Below are positions 28,178 to 36,902 of a stretch of DNA of 64,000 nt, one piece after another. Under the pieces are notes generated by a model. The model searched no databases. It was not told where the DNA came from and was given only the letters and a program-made list of their open reading frames with translations. The translations under genes and the position numbers were made by a program. Position 1 is the first letter of the stretch. Each line of letters begins with the position of its first letter. Origin of the DNA: Alphaproteobacteria bacterium (GTDB lineage: Bacteria; Pseudomonadota; Alphaproteobacteria; Geminicoccales; Geminicoccaceae); the NCBI GenBank assembly GCA_027045875.1, contig JALUAG010000107.1, positions 38,247 through 102,246 of the forward strand, written 5' to 3'.

Positions 28178-28948
28178 TCAATCCCAGATCTTCCAGGGCG
28201 CGTTGCCGCTCTCCCAGAGTTTCTCCAGCCGCACCTTGTCGCGCAGCGTGTCCATGCACTGCCAGAAGCCCTCGTGCTTGAAGGCCATGAGCTGGCCGTC
28301 GCGGGCGAGGTTCTCGAGGGGCTCCTTCTCGAACTGGGTATGGTCGCCCTCGATGTAGTCGAAGATCCCCGGCTCCAGGACGAAGAAGGCGCCGTTGATC
28401 CAGCCCTCGCTCATCTGCGGTTTCTCCTGGAAGCTGACCACCTGGCAGTCGTCCAGCTCGAGCCGGCCGAAGCGGGCCGGCGGCCGCACCGCGGTGACGG
28501 TGGCCAGTCTGCCGTGGCTGCGATGAAAGCGCAGGAGCGCGTCGAGATCGACGTTGGAGACGCCGTCGCCCCAGGTGAGCATGAAGGTCCCGTTGCCGAG
28601 GTAGGGGGCGAGTCGCTTGATGCGGCCGCCGGTGTTGGTGCGCATGCCGGTGTCGATCAGCTCCACCACCCAGTCCTGCGGCGAGCCGCCCTGGGTTTCG
28701 ACGTCCCCGGTCTTGAGGTTGACCGTGAGGTTGCTGTTCAGCGAACAGTAATCGACCATGTATTTCTTGATGTACTCGCCCTTGTATCCCAGCGCGATGA
28801 CGAAATTCTTGTGACCGTAGCAGGCGTAGTGCATCATGATGTGCCAGAGGATCGGGCGTCCGCCGATCTCGACCATCGGTTTGGGCTTGACGACGGTTTC
28901 CTCGGAGAGCCGGGAGCCCATGCCTCCGGCGAGAATGCCGACCTTCAT
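28178..28948 (-). CDS. rfbF: Glucose-1-phosphate cytidylyltransferase
   Basis: Makes CDP-glucose from CTP and glucose 1-phosphate. The 256-aa protein (family about 257) has the nucleotidyltransferase start [14 protein letters not shown], then [18 protein letters not shown], and [30 protein letters not shown] and [12 protein letters not shown], all diagnostic of RfbF/DdhA. It is first in a four-gene minus-strand operon. The usual next enzyme, CDP-glucose 4,6-dehydratase, is not found in the window. Confidence 0.95.
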   Translation of the reverse strand: MKVGILAGGMGSRLSEETVVKPKPMVEIGGRPILWHIMMHYACYGHKNFVIALGYKGEYIKKYMVDYCSLNSNLTVNLKTGDVETQGGSPQDWVVELIDTGMRTNTGGRIKRLAPYLGNGTFMLTWGDGVSNVDLDALLRFHRSHGRLATVTAVRPPARFGRLELDDCQVVSFQEKPQMSEGWINGAFFVLEPGIFDYIEGDHTQFEKEPLENLARDGQLMAFKHEGFWQCMDTLRDKVRLEKLWESGNAPWKIWD

Positions 28949-29082
28949 CGATAACTGCTCCCATCTCGAGACGGTGCGCGAGGGTCCTTTCGCGGGCGCG
29001 GAACGTCCCTCCTCAAACAGATAAGGGAAAACCGCAGGTTGCCCAGTGGGCTTTTCGTCACCGCCCGCATCCGGGTACGGAT

Positions 29083-29685
29083 TCAGGAGCCGTGGCCCCT
29101 CTCGCGACGCGCGAGGATGGCCTCGGCGATGTCGTCGGCGAGGCGGGCGATGGCGTCGCTCATCCCTGCCACGTAGGATTCGTAGTCGCCGGCAGCGACC
29201 GGGATGCGCAGCCGCTGCCGGCGGCTGTCCACCACCCGGCTGGGGCCCCGGAACAGATGCCAGCGGGCGTCCAGTTCCACCATCCCCTCACTGGACGGCT
29301 CGAGACGGAAGATGTCCACGTCCACCAGATAGTCGAGCTCGTATGGCACCATCTGGGCGGGGGTGTAGACCGCGGCGGTGCCGAGACGGGTGCCGATGTC
29401 CTCGGCCAGCACCCGGGCCACCGCCGCCGGCAGCTGCTCGAGCCAGGTGTGGGAATCCGAGACGGTGTAGCGGTTGGGACTCACCCGGACGACGATCTGG
29501 CTGCGGTCGAGATACGGCGGCAGGGAGACCTCCCGCACCTGGATGCGCAGCCGGGCGGTGTGCGCGTCGCCGCGATTGTCGCCGCCCACGGTGGCGAGAT
29601 TGTAGTAATTGATGGGCTTCTGGGCCGGGACGCAGGCGGCCAGCGTCAGCATCACGGCGGCGGCGAGTGTCGGGACGGAACGCAT
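29083..29685 (-). CDS. pqiC: PqiC-like outer-membrane lipoprotein
   Basis: A 200-aa ABC-type transport auxiliary lipoprotein (DUF330 family). Signal peptide with lipobox LAAC (about residues 15-18), then YYNLAT, LPPYLDRSQIVVRVSPN and LPAAVARVLAEDIGTRL as in PqiC. The ATG at 29685 has GGAGG 8 bases upstream and is preferred over a GTG 9 bases earlier. It lies 27 bases after pqiB. It anchors the PqiB tunnel at the outer membrane. Confidence 0.88.
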   Translation of the reverse strand: MRSVPTLAAAVMLTLAACVPAQKPINYYNLATVGGDNRGDAHTARLRIQVREVSLPPYLDRSQIVVRVSPNRYTVSDSHTWLEQLPAAVARVLAEDIGTRLGTAAVYTPAQMVPYELDYLVDVDIFRLEPSSEGMVELDARWHLFRGPSRVVDSRRQRLRIPVAAGDYESYVAGMSDAIARLADDIAEAILARRERGHGS

Positions 29686-29712
29686 GGCGGTCACCTCCGC
29701 GCGATCGGGCGC

Positions 29713-31392
29713 CTACTGGCCGCGCCCGCGGATCAGGGCCTGGGGATTGCGTTCGAGATATTCGGCCAGCAGCCGCACCGCCCGGGCCGCCCGGGCGGTT
29801 TCCCTGGTCATCTGCAGCACCGACTGGTAGAGGCGGCCATTGGGATCGAGGGTATCGCGGGTCTGGCGGAACAGCAGCCTCGCCTCACGCACCGCCGCAT
29901 CCGCCCCCTCCGCCGCCCGGCGCAGGGCGGCGGCGGTCGGTTCCACCTCCCCCTCGAGCGCATCGGCGATCTCGGCCACCCGGGTCGCCGCCAGCTCGAG
30001 AGCGGCGAGCATCCGCGCGACCCCGGGATCGCTGAGGAGCCGGTCGACCTCGGCGATGACGGTACGCAGATCGGCGATCAGCGCCTCGAGGGGCAGGTTC
30101 GACAGCTTGTCGAGCAGCGCGGCGGCGGAGCTCGTGATGGTCTCGAGCTCGGACGGCACGCTCGGGATCACCGGCACGCCGCCCTCCATGCGGAGTTCGA
30201 CCGGGGGCGCGTCGGGACGAACGTCGAGATCGACCACCAGTTCGCCGGTGAGCAGATTGGCGGTCTTGAGCTGGGCGCGGATTCCCCGGGCCACCAGCTT
30301 CTCGGCGAGATCCGCGGGCGGCCGGCCGACATCGCCCGCGGCGTCGAGGGGCGCCAGCCGTTCCGGGAGCACGGCGATGCGGACGGGCACGCGCACTTCG
30401 CCGGTGTCGGGTTCGACGACCAGGCGGATGTCGGTCACGCGCCCCACCTCGATGCCGCGGAACTCCACCGGCGCGCCGGGCTCGAGGCCGCGCAGCGAAC
30501 CGTCGAAATAGACGAGATACTCGCGGGCGTCGGCGAGCTGGGAATCGCGCATCTCCCGGTAACTCGCATAGAGGGGAAAACGGCTGCCTTCCTCGGCCAC
30601 CTCGCCCCGCCCCTCGCCGAAGGCGATGCCGCCCGTCAGCATCGCCTGCACCGATTGCATGCGGACGTAGAAACCGGCGGTACCGGTGCCGATCTCGATC
30701 CCGCTCGTGTTCCAGAAGCGGCTGTCGGTACGCACCAGGCGGTCGAAGGGCGCCCGCACGAAGGCGATGATCTCCACTTCCCGCCCGTCCCCGGCGAGCC
30801 TGTGGCCGAGCACCTCGCCGACCTCGATGTCGCGGTAGTAGATGGGCGAACCGCGGCTGATGCCCTTGAGCGCGTCCGCCTCCAGCAGGAACTGCCGGCC
30901 GGGCTCGTCGGAGAGCACGAGAGGCGGTTCCTCGAGACCCACGAACTCGGTCGCGGGCGGCCCCTTGCCCGGATCGACCTCGATGTAGGCCCCGGAGATC
31001 AGGGTCGAGAGACCGCTGACGCCGCCGGTGCCGATCCGCGGCCGCACGACCCAGAAGCGGCTGTCCTCGGCGAGGAGACGCTCCGCCCCCCGGGTCAGCT
31101 CGGCGTAGACCAGCACATGGCCGAGATCGGCGGCGATCTGGGTGCCGGTGACCGTGCCCACCTCGACCGCCTTGTAGCGGACGGTGGTCTTGCCCGGCTC
31201 GATGCCCTCGGCGGAACGGAAGCGGATGGTGATCTCGGGCCCCTTCGCGGCCAGTGTCGACCAGACCAGCCAGCCGGCGATGGCGATCGCCACCAGGGGC
31301 ACGATCCACACCGCCGAAATCCGGCTGCGTTCGCCGGTGACCACCTCCGCGACCTGCGGCTCCTCCGTCTCAGGCCGGTGCGGGTCGCTCAT
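29713..31392 (-). CDS. pqiB: MCE-domain lipid transport protein PqiB
   Basis: A 559-aa periplasmic protein anchored by one helix (about 26-46, WIVPLVAIAIAGWLVWSTL). Several MCE domains follow. Each has a turn such as GIEPGKTTVRYKAVEVGTV, ISRGSPIYYRDIEVGEVLG or LEPGAPVEFRGIEVGRV. A C-terminal helical region comes after about 430. PqiB forms a tunnel that carries lipids across the periplasm with PqiA and PqiC. The ATG at 31392 follows GAGAGGAACC. The gene overlaps pqiA by 23 bases. Confidence 0.93.
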   Translation of the reverse strand: MSDPHRPETEEPQVAEVVTGERSRISAVWIVPLVAIAIAGWLVWSTLAAKGPEITIRFRSAEGIEPGKTTVRYKAVEVGTVTGTQIAADLGHVLVYAELTRGAERLLAEDSRFWVVRPRIGTGGVSGLSTLISGAYIEVDPGKGPPATEFVGLEEPPLVLSDEPGRQFLLEADALKGISRGSPIYYRDIEVGEVLGHRLAGDGREVEIIAFVRAPFDRLVRTDSRFWNTSGIEIGTGTAGFYVRMQSVQAMLTGGIAFGEGRGEVAEEGSRFPLYASYREMRDSQLADAREYLVYFDGSLRGLEPGAPVEFRGIEVGRVTDIRLVVEPDTGEVRVPVRIAVLPERLAPLDAAGDVGRPPADLAEKLVARGIRAQLKTANLLTGELVVDLDVRPDAPPVELRMEGGVPVIPSVPSELETITSSAAALLDKLSNLPLEALIADLRTVIAEVDRLLSDPGVARMLAALELAATRVAEIADALEGEVEPTAAALRRAAEGADAAVREARLLFRQTRDTLDPNGRLYQSVLQMTRETARAARAVRLLAEYLERNPQALIRGRGQ

Positions 31393-32680
31393 CGGTTCCT
31401 CTCGCGGCATCCCAGATCAGTCGCACATCGAAGCTGTCGGAGGCGAGCATGGTCAGCACGACGACGAGGGCGAAGGCGGCGGCACCGAGCTCGGGGACGA
31501 TCAGGACCAGATTGCCGGCGGTCACCAGGGCCGCGAGCAGGCCGACCACGAAGACATCGATCATCGACCAGCGGCCGAGATAGGCGATCAGACGGTGCAG
31601 CCGGGTGCGGGCCCGCGGGCCGGTCCGCCAGCCGAAGCGGATCGACAGCAGCAGATAGGCGAGGCCGACCATCTTCACGATGGGTACCACGAAACTGGCG
31701 AAGAAGACGAGCAGGGCGAGCGGCCACATGCCCGCCAGGGCGAGCTCGTGGACGCCGCTCAGAATGGTGTCGGACCGCGTCTTGCCGAGGTAGGTCACGG
31801 TCATCACCGGCAGGATGTTGGCCGGCAGGTAGAGAGCGACGGCGGCCACCAGATAGGCCCAGGAACGGCTGAGGCTCGCGGGCGCCCGGCGGTGCACCGC
31901 GCCGCCGCAGCGCGGGCAGAGCAGCGCCCGCCCGTCGGCCGCGGTGCGCAGCCGCAGGAGCTGACGGCAGCCGTGGCAGCTCACGAGATCGCCCAGCGTC
32001 CGCAGCGCTCCGAGTGCGGCCCGGGTCTGGCGCCCGAAACGTTCCCAGACCTGTCCCGGTTCCAGGATCGCATCGGCCGCCACCAGCAGCAGAAGCGTGC
32101 CGAGGAAGGCGAAGAAGCCGGGCCCGAACTCGATGCTCGCGATGTCCCGCAGCTTCACGTAGGCGACGATGATGCCGAGCAGGTAGACGTCCAGCATCGC
32201 CCACGGCCGGACGTGTTCGACGAGGCGGAAGAGTCGCGCCGCCACGGGTGGCCTTCGGCCGCGAGACAAAGGACCGAGCACCAGGAGATCGACGAGGAGG
32301 ACCGTCGCCGGAGCGAGGAAGACGAGGAAGAAGACGAGCAGCCCCACCACCGGCATGTCGTGGGCGAGGAGCGACCAGGAGGCCGAGAGCAGCCGGCTCG
32401 ACTGCTCGCCGCCCGGAAGGTCGAGGACCAGGAAGGGAAAGAGGTTGGCGATCACGAACAGGGGCGCCGCCGCCAGGGTCAGCAGACAGGCGTTCTCGAG
32501 GCCGTGCCCGCGACGCCGCAGCAGGAGCGCCCGGCAACGGCGGCACCGCGCGGTACCGCCCCGGGGCAGCGGCGGCACCGCGTGCAGAAGGTCGCAGTCC
32601 GGGCAGCGCAGGAGCGGCCATGATCGCCCGGATTGCACTCCCCCGCTGTCGTTTTCGCGGCCGGCGAGCATAGCCGGCAT
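31370..32680 (-). CDS. pqiA: Paraquat-inducible protein A (inner-membrane lipid transport)
   Basis: A 436-aa protein with two PqiA modules. Each module has a zinc ribbon (CPDC with CRRC; CHGC with CPRC) followed by four membrane helices. ENACLLTLAAAPLFVIANLFP and WAYLVAAVALYLPANILPVM open the two helix bundles. It is the inner-membrane partner of PqiB. The start is uncertain: ATG 32680, ATG 32671 or a GTG nearer the first CPDC are all possible and none has a clear ribosome site. A TTGCAA-like -35 lies just upstream. It is divergent from the aminotransferase gene, 101 bases away. Confidence 0.88.
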   Translation of the reverse strand: MPAMLAGRENDSGGVQSGRSWPLLRCPDCDLLHAVPPLPRGGTARCRRCRALLLRRRGHGLENACLLTLAAAPLFVIANLFPFLVLDLPGGEQSSRLLSASWSLLAHDMPVVGLLVFFLVFLAPATVLLVDLLVLGPLSRGRRPPVAARLFRLVEHVRPWAMLDVYLLGIIVAYVKLRDIASIEFGPGFFAFLGTLLLLVAADAILEPGQVWERFGRQTRAALGALRTLGDLVSCHGCRQLLRLRTAADGRALLCPRCGGAVHRRAPASLSRSWAYLVAAVALYLPANILPVMTVTYLGKTRSDTILSGVHELALAGMWPLALLVFFASFVVPIVKMVGLAYLLLSIRFGWRTGPRARTRLHRLIAYLGRWSMIDVFVVGLLAALVTAGNLVLIVPELGAAAFALVVVLTMLASDSFDVRLIWDAARGTDERPAPA

Positions 32681-32781
32681 AGTTGACACGGGGATCGGCG
32701 GCTTGCAAGGGTTTGTCGGCGCTTCTTCTTGCGTTACCGGCGCGCTCGGGGATATGTGGCCGGCGGCAGGGGAGGAACCGC

Positions 32782-33627
32782 ATGGCGGCACTGGTCTGGT
32801 GGGACGGACGCTGGCACGAGGAGGATCCGCGGATCCTCGGTCCGCTCGATCATGCCTTCTGGATGGCCAGCGTGGTGTTCGACGGGGCACGAGCGTTCGA
32901 AGATACCGCCCCCGACCTCGACCGGCACTGCGCCCGGCTCGTGGATTCCGCCAAGGGACTGCTGCTGCAGCCGACCATGGGGGTGGAGGAGATCACCGCC
33001 CTATGCCTCGAGGGGGTGCGGCGCTTTCCGCGCGGCAAGGCCCTCTACATCCGCCCGATGTTCTTCGCCACCCGCGGGTTCGTGGTCCCGGAGGCCGATT
33101 CGACCCGCTTCGCCCTCGCCATCCACGAACTGCCGATGCCGCGGGCGGACGGCATGACGGTGTGCTTTTCGGAGTTCCGCCGGCCGGCCCGGGACGCCGC
33201 CCCCACCGACGCCAAGGCGAGCTGCCTCTATCCCAACATGCAGCGAGCCCTGGCCGACGCCATGCGACGCGGCTTCCAGAACTGCGTCACCTTCGATCCC
33301 TGCGGCAACGTGGCCGAGCTCGCCACCGCCAATCTGTGGATCGTGCGCGACGGGGTGGCGATGACCCCGGTCTGCAACGGCACCTTCCTGAACGGCATCA
33401 CCCGCCAGCGGGTGATCGCGCTCCTGCGGGAGGACGGCATCGAGGTGCGGGAGGCCACCCTCACCCGCCGCGACGTGATGGAGGCCGACGAGATCTTCTC
33501 CACCGGCAACTACGGCAAGGTGCTGCCGGTGACCCGCATCGAGGACCGCGAGCTGCAGGTGGGCCCGGTCTGCCGCCGGGCCCACGCCCTCTACTGGGAG
33601 TTCGCCCGCAGCCAGCCGGTGGGCTGA
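32782..33627 (+). CDS. Class IV aminotransferase (branched-chain type)
   Basis: A 281-aa PLP enzyme of the IlvE/DAAT fold. It starts VWWDGRW and has VFDGARAFE, YIRPMFFATRGF, the PLP lysine at about 145 in TDAKASCLYPN, and the cofactor-binding ELATANLWIV and GITRQRVI. This pattern fits branched-chain amino acid aminotransferase, though the family also contains D-amino-acid and aminodeoxychorismate-lyase relatives. The protein is somewhat shorter than E. coli IlvE (about 309). ATG follows GGGGAGGAACCGC. Confidence 0.85.
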   Translation: MAALVWWDGRWHEEDPRILGPLDHAFWMASVVFDGARAFEDTAPDLDRHCARLVDSAKGLLLQPTMGVEEITALCLEGVRRFPRGKALYIRPMFFATRGFVVPEADSTRFALAIHELPMPRADGMTVCFSEFRRPARDAAPTDAKASCLYPNMQRALADAMRRGFQNCVTFDPCGNVAELATANLWIVRDGVAMTPVCNGTFLNGITRQRVIALLREDGIEVREATLTRRDVMEADEIFSTGNYGKVLPVTRIEDRELQVGPVCRRAHALYWEFARSQPVG

Positions 33628-33642
33628 GACCGCCGGCCGGCC

Positions 33643-34587
33643 TCAGGCCGCCTGCGGCAGCCGCAGCCGCTCCAGCACCGCATCCACCCCGGGCGCCCGC
33701 TCCACCACCTCGAAGGCGTCCGGCCGCACGTGTTTCTTGGCGATGTGCTCGCGCAGCATCTCCTCGGTGATGATCCCCTGCTCCAGGCATTCGCGCACGT
33801 AGGAAAAGAAGAGCGCTTCCTGGTTGGGATCGGGATGGCGGCGGTAGCGCGGCAGCAGGCCGTAGGGGCCGAACAGCACCCGCCGCGCCCGCATCAGCCA
33901 ACCGAAGGGCGGGAAGGGCCGGAAATGCTCGACCGGGAGATAGTCCATCTTGAGGCCGGTTTTCCAGGGCTGGGTGGAGCGCCGGGTGGTGTGGAGCATC
34001 TTGGTTTCGGCGGTCAGCTTGTCGAAGTCGTTCCACTCCGGCTCCAGCGCGCCGATGGTCGTCGGATCCTCACTCTCGAGCCCCATCCAGGAACGGTAGT
34101 CGAGCTCGCCGGTGAAGAGCTTGCCGAACTGTTCCTCCACCTTCCAGTGGGTGAGCTTGGCGCAGTCGAGGAGCATCACCGAGCTCGCGTAGCGGCCGCG
34201 CACGGCCAGCTTCACGCCGTCGTGGGTGCGGCACATGATGGCCTTGCCCCCCATGTCGCGGCGGAAGAGTTCCAGCACGTCGCCGACGGCGAAGATGTCG
34301 GGATCGACCACCACCGCCCGGCCTTGGTACCCCATGAGCTCGGGCGGCATGAAGCGCAACGGCGTGAAGGACTGCAGATCGTCGTTGAGCCACGGGCGCC
34401 AGGTCCCGTCCCGCAGGTACAGCCGGCCCTCGTAGCGCGCGAAGAAGGGATGGTCGGCATGGGCGATGATGCGGACGTCGAAGGCGTCCGGATCCTGCGA
34501 TTGGCGCCGCATGGAGTAGGCCGACACGAGGGCGCCGACGTACTGCTTTTCGTTGGTGTGCACGAAAACGCACCAGGGGCGGGTCAT
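33643..34587 (-). CDS. Glycosyltransferase-like protein (possible GT8-type DxD)
   Basis: A 314-aa soluble protein. The N-terminal part reads like a nucleotide-sugar-binding fold (CVFVHTNEKQYVGALVSAYS, VRIIAHADHPFF) and has a DxD-type motif in VVVDPDIFAVGDVLELF. Later segments are ALEPEWNDFDKLTAETKMLH and DPNQEALFFSYVRECL. The family cannot be assigned firmly; a GT8-like glycosyltransferase is the best guess. Its start faces the bactofilin gene across 348 bases. The gene ends 15 bases from the aminotransferase stop (convergent). Confidence 0.6.
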   Translation of the reverse strand: MTRPWCVFVHTNEKQYVGALVSAYSMRRQSQDPDAFDVRIIAHADHPFFARYEGRLYLRDGTWRPWLNDDLQSFTPLRFMPPELMGYQGRAVVVDPDIFAVGDVLELFRRDMGGKAIMCRTHDGVKLAVRGRYASSVMLLDCAKLTHWKVEEQFGKLFTGELDYRSWMGLESEDPTTIGALEPEWNDFDKLTAETKMLHTTRRSTQPWKTGLKMDYLPVEHFRPFPPFGWLMRARRVLFGPYGLLPRYRRHPDPNQEALFFSYVRECLEQGIITEEMLREHIAKKHVRPDAFEVVERAPGVDAVLERLRLPQAA

Positions 34588-34935
34588 CTCCGGGCTCCTC
34601 TCGGTGGCAGGAACGGACCAGGGGAGCGCCGCGGCGGCCGGCCGGCCCGCGCCCGGGCTCCCGAGAAAAGGCTAGCGCATGTCGCCGTGGGGAGGAACCG
34701 TCTGCCGCCACCGTGCCGTTCGGTCGCGGCGAGGGTTTTCTCGTAATACGCGAGCTCGCCTCTTTCGGAAAAGCGCATCAGGTGATAACCTCGCGACGGT
34801 CCGGTACTCGCGGTGAAGGTTTGACGACGCGTATCCTTGTGTCTAAAGCTGACGGTGCTTGTGGCCTCGCCTGCCATCGCACCGCGGTGTCGGCCCCGAA
34901 TCCCCCTTGGTGTCGCGAACGTTGAGGTGATCCAG
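34588..34935. other. 348-bp intergenic region between the glycosyltransferase-like and bactofilin genes
   Basis: Divergent spacer. It contains the candidate promoter for bactofilin at 34821-34849. No RNA gene, repeat or further open frame with family similarity was recognised. Confidence 0.6.
34821..34849 (+). promoter_or_regulatory. Candidate promoter of the bactofilin gene
   Basis: TTGACG, a 17-base spacer, then TAAAGC, about 87 bases upstream of the ATG. The -35 is 5 of 6 to consensus and the -10 is weak. Confidence 0.45.
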
Positions 34936-35469
34936 ATGTTCCGCAAAAAGGACCATGAACCAGCGCGCCCGGCAGAGCGGCCGGCCGATCCCTCCCTCGC
35001 CCGCCCGCAGGCGGAGAAGGTGAAGCCGGACCTGCCGCGCCGGCAGGTGGACCTGCCGACGGCGCCGGTTGCCGGCGAGAAGGCCGAATCGATGCCGGCC
35101 GAGGGCAAGCGCCTCATCGTCGGTCAGGGCATCAGCCTTTCCGGTGAGATCGAGGCCTGCGACCGCCTGATCGTCGAGGGCAGCGTCCAGGTCACCCTCA
35201 AGGAGACCCGGGCGATCGAGATCACCGAGACCGGCAAGTTCACGGCGGGCAAGGCCTCGGTGGAAGAGGCGGAGATCAGCGGCGTCTACGAGGGTGAGCT
35301 CACGGTCCGCAACCGGCTGCTGATCCGCAGCACCGGCAAGGTCACCGGCACCGTGCGCTACGGCGAGCTCGAGATCGAGCGCGGCGGCCGCATCTCCGGT
35401 TCCATTTCGATGCTCGAGGAGAAGAGCGAGAGCCCGAAATCGGGCGGCGTGACCAAGGCCGCCTCCTGA
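34936..35469 (+). CDS. Bactofilin
   Basis: A 177-aa cytoskeletal polymer-forming protein. A Pro/Arg/Lys-rich flexible N terminus (about 1-58) is followed by the beta-helical bactofilin core (about 60-158) with short repeats such as LIVGQGISLSGEIEACDRL, VEGSVQV, VRNRLLIRSTGKVTGTVRYG and ERGGRISGSI, then a charged tail. The start at 34936 (GAGGTGAT upstream) is preferred over earlier in-frame starts because the conserved MFRKK-type N terminus begins there. Bactofilins scaffold wall or stalk enzymes at the membrane. No M23 peptidase gene, a common partner, is next to it. Confidence 0.92.
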   Translation: MFRKKDHEPARPAERPADPSLARPQAEKVKPDLPRRQVDLPTAPVAGEKAESMPAEGKRLIVGQGISLSGEIEACDRLIVEGSVQVTLKETRAIEITETGKFTAGKASVEEAEISGVYEGELTVRNRLLIRSTGKVTGTVRYGELEIERGGRISGSISMLEEKSESPKSGGVTKAAS

Positions 35470-35514
35470 TCCGGAAGCGCGCCCCCACCGAACGGGCCTG
35501 GGCGGAGACCGGCG

Positions 35515-35979
35515 ATGCGGCAAAGGCGGTCGCGCGAGCGCGGGCCGGCACGGCTTCGCCGTCTCCGTCGGACCGGGATGCCGTTCGCCCTGCTGCTGCT
35601 GGGGGCCTGCGCCGCGGCCGAGCGGCCCGCGGCGCCGCGGGTGGAGACCCCGCCGGCGGCTGTCGCCGCCGAGCACCGCGCACGGGGATGGCCCGAGCTG
35701 CCGCCACGGGTGATCCTGGTCGGGGTCCGTGCCGCCGAACTCGAGGCGATGCTGGGGCGGCCCAGTCTGCGGCGGCGCGAGCCGCCCGCCGAATACTGGC
35801 GCTACAGCTTCACGGGCTGCATTCTCGACGTGTTCCTCTACCGGGATCCGGGCTCGGAGAAGCCCGAGGTGATCTATTTCGAGTTCCGCAACGTGATGCG
35901 CGCCCCCGGGCTCGACGGCTGTGCCGAATTCGCGGCCCGCTTCGAGCCGCCCCGGCTGCCCGAGGTTCAGGAACACTGA
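35515..35979 (+). CDS. Hypothetical lipoprotein
   Basis: A 154-aa protein with an Arg-rich N terminus, a hydrophobic stretch and lipobox LLGAC (residues about 28-32), so probably exported and lipidated. The mature part contains VRAAELEAMLGRPSLRRREPPAEYWRYSF and a pair of Cys. The pattern of ELEAMLGRPS followed by YWRY recalls BamE/SmpA-like small lipoproteins, but that link is weak. The start may be 35515 (GGAG, 7-base spacing) or 35578. Its 3' end overlaps the convergent methyltransferase gene by 13 bases. Confidence 0.65.
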   Translation: MRQRRSRERGPARLRRLRRTGMPFALLLLGACAAAERPAAPRVETPPAAVAAEHRARGWPELPPRVILVGVRAAELEAMLGRPSLRRREPPAEYWRYSFTGCILDVFLYRDPGSEKPEVIYFEFRNVMRAPGLDGCAEFAARFEPPRLPEVQEH

Positions 35980-36860
35980 CCGCCGCCCGGCGGGCGGCCG
36001 AGATGGGCGGCGAGATCGACCGCCCCCGAGCCCGGCGGCAGCGGTCTGGGCTGGCTCGGATGGGGCTTCCAGCCGGTCATGAAGAGGATCTCGAAGCTGG
36101 CCCGCACGCGCCCGTCGCCGACCGCGTAGTCCCGTCGATAGAGCTCGAGCGCGCGTCGCAGCACCGCCCGGCGCAACGGACGCCGCACATGGGCGGCGAG
36201 GACCGCGGTCTCCCCCATCGCCCGCAGATCGGCGAGCAGCCGCGCCGGATCGCGGTAGTGGACGGTGATGGTCTCGCGGTCGGCCACCGGCAGGGCGAAG
36301 CCCGCGCGCATCAGGAGCGCCGCCGCATCGGCGAGCTCGACGAAGGGGGCCACCCGCGGGGCCGCGCCGCCCAGGCATTCGAGCTCGGCGCGCAGCAGCA
36401 CCTCGCGCAGTTCCCCGAGGGTGCCACCGCCGGGAAACGCCACCAGCAGCAGCCCGTCGGGTTTGAGACAGTGGCGGATCTGCACCAGGGTACCGGGGAG
36501 ATCGTTGACCCTGTGCAGATTCATGATCCCGAGCACGGCATCGAAGCGGTCGGCGGCGAAGGGCAGCAGCTCCTCCTCCGCCACCACCGCCGGCCCGTGG
36601 CCGGCGAGCAGGGCCGGCACGCCGTCGAGGCGCAGCAGGAGCTCGGTGCCCGCGCGGGCGGCGAGCGCCCGGCTCAGCATCGGGCAGGCGGACGCCAGCT
36701 CCAGGATCCGGGGCAGCGGCCGGCGGATCTCGGCCAGCCGTTCGAGGAGCCGCGCCGCCACTTCCTCGTGCAGGAAGCTTCCGGCCAACAGCCGTGACGC
36801 CGCGCGCGCCCGGCGCAGGCGCAGCAGGCGGCGATCGAAGGGTCGGTGGGGATCGCTCAT
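35967..36860 (-). CDS. SAM-dependent methyltransferase (BioC/NDUFAF5-like)
   Basis: A 297-aa class I methyltransferase. ILELASACPMLSRALAA lies at motif I, LPFAADRFDAVLGIMNLHRVNDLPG at the motif II region and LKPDGLLLVAFPGGGTLGELREVL at motif III. The opening FDRRLLRLRRARAA and the C-terminal FEILFMTGWKPH match the alphaproteobacterial NDUFAF5 relatives, which in eukaryotes help complex I assembly; BioC is the other possibility. Starts at ATG 36860 or 36869. Motif I lacks the usual GxGxG glycines. Confidence 0.75.
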   Translation of the reverse strand: MSDPHRPFDRRLLRLRRARAASRLLAGSFLHEEVAARLLERLAEIRRPLPRILELASACPMLSRALAARAGTELLLRLDGVPALLAGHGPAVVAEEELLPFAADRFDAVLGIMNLHRVNDLPGTLVQIRHCLKPDGLLLVAFPGGGTLGELREVLLRAELECLGGAAPRVAPFVELADAAALLMRAGFALPVADRETITVHYRDPARLLADLRAMGETAVLAAHVRRPLRRAVLRRALELYRRDYAVGDGRVRASFEILFMTGWKPHPSQPRPLPPGSGAVDLAAHLGRPPGGGQCS

Positions 36861-36902
36861 GGGCCGCATATGGGAAGACGGCCGACGCCGCCAAGGCCGC
36901 GC

